DNA of 64,000 nt. Origin: Chitinispirillales bacterium ANBcel5 (GTDB lineage: Bacteria > Fibrobacterota > Chitinivibrionia > Chitinivibrionales > Chitinispirillaceae). A program made the translations under genes and the position numbers. Positions 63,299 to 64,000 of this stretch are shown one piece after another (the stretch's first letter is position 1; the number at the start of each line of letters is the position of its first letter). The DNA lies in assembly GCA_029688955.1 (NCBI GenBank), contig JARUKZ010000018.1:1-64000 (forward strand), read 5' to 3'. Below the pieces are notes generated by a model. That model was not told the DNA's origin. It saw nothing but the letters and a program-made list of their open reading frames with translations, and searched no databases.

Positions 63299-63384
63299 AT
63301 TTAAAAATAATCCCTGCAATTATAAATAATACCCCTACAGGGAGAAAATATTGTTTCAATTATCTAATACTTTTCACGTTAAAT

Positions 63385-64000
63385 TCAATCTAATTCTTCA
63401 GAGGTGGTTTGTGAGAGTTTAGATTGCATCTCTTTAAAAAAGCTATCAAGATACTCCAATTTTTCCTCATCCTGTTTTTCACCGATTATTCCATCCAGGA
63501 ACTCTTGAGGAATCTCTCTTAGAAAAGGACATGGGGTAACCTGCTTCATCTTCCCTCTAAACATTTTAGTCCCCGGATAGGTAAGATAGAGCCTCTTTTG
63601 TGCCCGTGTCATACCAACATAAAAGAGTCGACGTTCTTCTTCCACTTTCCCTTCTGATACTGCTCTTGGTGAAGGCATTACTTCCCGATCCAAACCAGCA
63701 AGGATTACCACCGGCCATTCCAAACCCTTAGATTTATGAAGCGTCATAAGGATCACACCTTTGTTTTTATCTTTTTCATTTTCCTGCTGCTCATCCTGAG
63801 TGAGAAGCGCGATTTCCTGAAGATATCCGCTTAGAGTCGGTGTTTTTCTCTTATGTTTTTTTTCATATATCTCAAGACCATGAAACATCTCTTCAATATT
63901 GGCCAATCGGGGTTCAAGTTCGTCTGGTTCGGAATATGCTTTTTTTAATAATTCAAAGTAGTTGCACTCCTCAAGAAGGGCTCTGAAGGATGTGGCGAGG
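63385..64000 (-). CDS. UvrD/PcrA-type helicase, C-terminal part (runs off window)
   Basis: The last 204 or so residues of a superfamily-1 DNA helicase of the UvrD/PcrA/Rep group; the frame stays open to the window edge, so the start lies outside. Motif V (GVILMTLHKSKGLEWPVV) and motif VI (EEERRLFYVGMTRAQKRLYL) are intact. The tail after motif VI is about 75 residues and ends QTTSEELD. It unwinds DNA in repair or replication restart; which paralogue it is cannot be told from this part. Confidence 0.93.
   Translation of the reverse strand, partial: LATSFRALLEECNYFELLKKAYSEPDELEPRLANIEEMFHGLEIYEKKHKRKTPTLSGYLQEIALLTQDEQQENEKDKNKGVILMTLHKSKGLEWPVVILAGLDREVMPSPRAVSEGKVEEERRLFYVGMTRAQKRLYLTYPGTKMFRGKMKQVTPCPFLREIPQEFLDGIIGEKQDEEKLEYLDSFFKEMQSKLSQTTSEELD

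Noticed and set aside
63106..63393. Plus-strand 95-residue frame
   Set aside because: It runs antisense across the RNase P RNA gene, whose conserved elements and P1 pairing are clear.

Overview
The window reads as a chromosomal segment of a Gram-negative (diderm) bacterium with roughly 40% GC. Diderm signs are several outer-membrane beta-barrel proteins, two proteins with BamA/D15-type barrels, and lipoproteins. The gene set (K+-dependent membrane pyrophosphatase, RarA fused to a methyltransferase-like domain, very large TPR proteins, sigma-54 circuitry, orphan beta-barrels of no common family) would fit a member of the FCB group such as the Fibrobacterota/Chitinispirillum side. That placement is inference; no rRNA or other phylogenetic marker is present. 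I see no prophage, insertion sequence, CRISPR array or tRNA. Genes are dense and mostly chromosomal housekeeping, with a few accessory-looking clusters.

Layout. 1-7.0 kb: a 42-bp tandem repeat at the edge, an APC-type amino-acid permease, then mltG - beta-barrel - thioredoxin - U32 peptidase/tRNA hydroxylation factor in near-overlapping order, and an atypical SDR. 7.0-15.2 kb (minus strand): a 1589-residue secreted TPR protein, prepilin peptidase, CvpA, a small lipoprotein overlapping a STAS protein, and a GGDEF protein. 15.3-20.2 kb: a small zinc-ribbon-like protein, a cyclophilin-FKBP double prolyl isomerase, a VanZ protein with a LamG-like region, and the RarA fusion. 20.2-24.3 kb (minus): Na/Pi cotransporter, then trpR - trpB2 - terminator - deoC. 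24.6-34.3 kb: an unknown secreted protein, GIY-YIG, NmrA-like, YibQ-like deacetylase, miaA, a disordered protein, a barrel/coiled-coil/HEAT protein, and hppA.

34.7-39.4 kb holds the most coherent regulatory unit: a histidine kinase and NtrC-type sigma-54 activator are bracketed by two paralogous DUF4168 exported proteins, each preceded by a good GG-N10-GC sigma-54 promoter. One of the two transcripts would carry a 13-G homopolymer in its leader. 39.5-47.6 kb: proB, a QseG-like lipoprotein, a histidine-kinase-like protein that stops after the HisKA domain, a PlpD-like patatin autotransporter, an outer-membrane barrel overlapping a ComEC-like metallo-beta-lactamase lipoprotein. 47.7-51.7 kb: DUF2267 - BON - erythromycin-esterase-like - RtcB, a likely stress/repair operon. 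51.9-57.1 kb: an outer-membrane protein, an HD-GYP phosphodiesterase, an AmrS radical SAM enzyme next to a SagB-type oxidoreductase, a cold-shock protein and YceH. 57.2-61.5 kb: a metal-uptake operon (His-rich small protein, porin-like barrel, ZnuA, ZnuC, ZnuB) behind a promoter with a Fur-family box. The window ends with a D15-type barrel gene, the RNase P RNA gene (minus strand) and the C-terminal end of a UvrD-type helicase.

All calls come from reading the sequence and recalling family motifs; no database search was run. Several start codons were moved downstream (or to GTG/TTG) where a Shine-Dalgarno sequence and signal peptide favoured it; this is stated in each entry.
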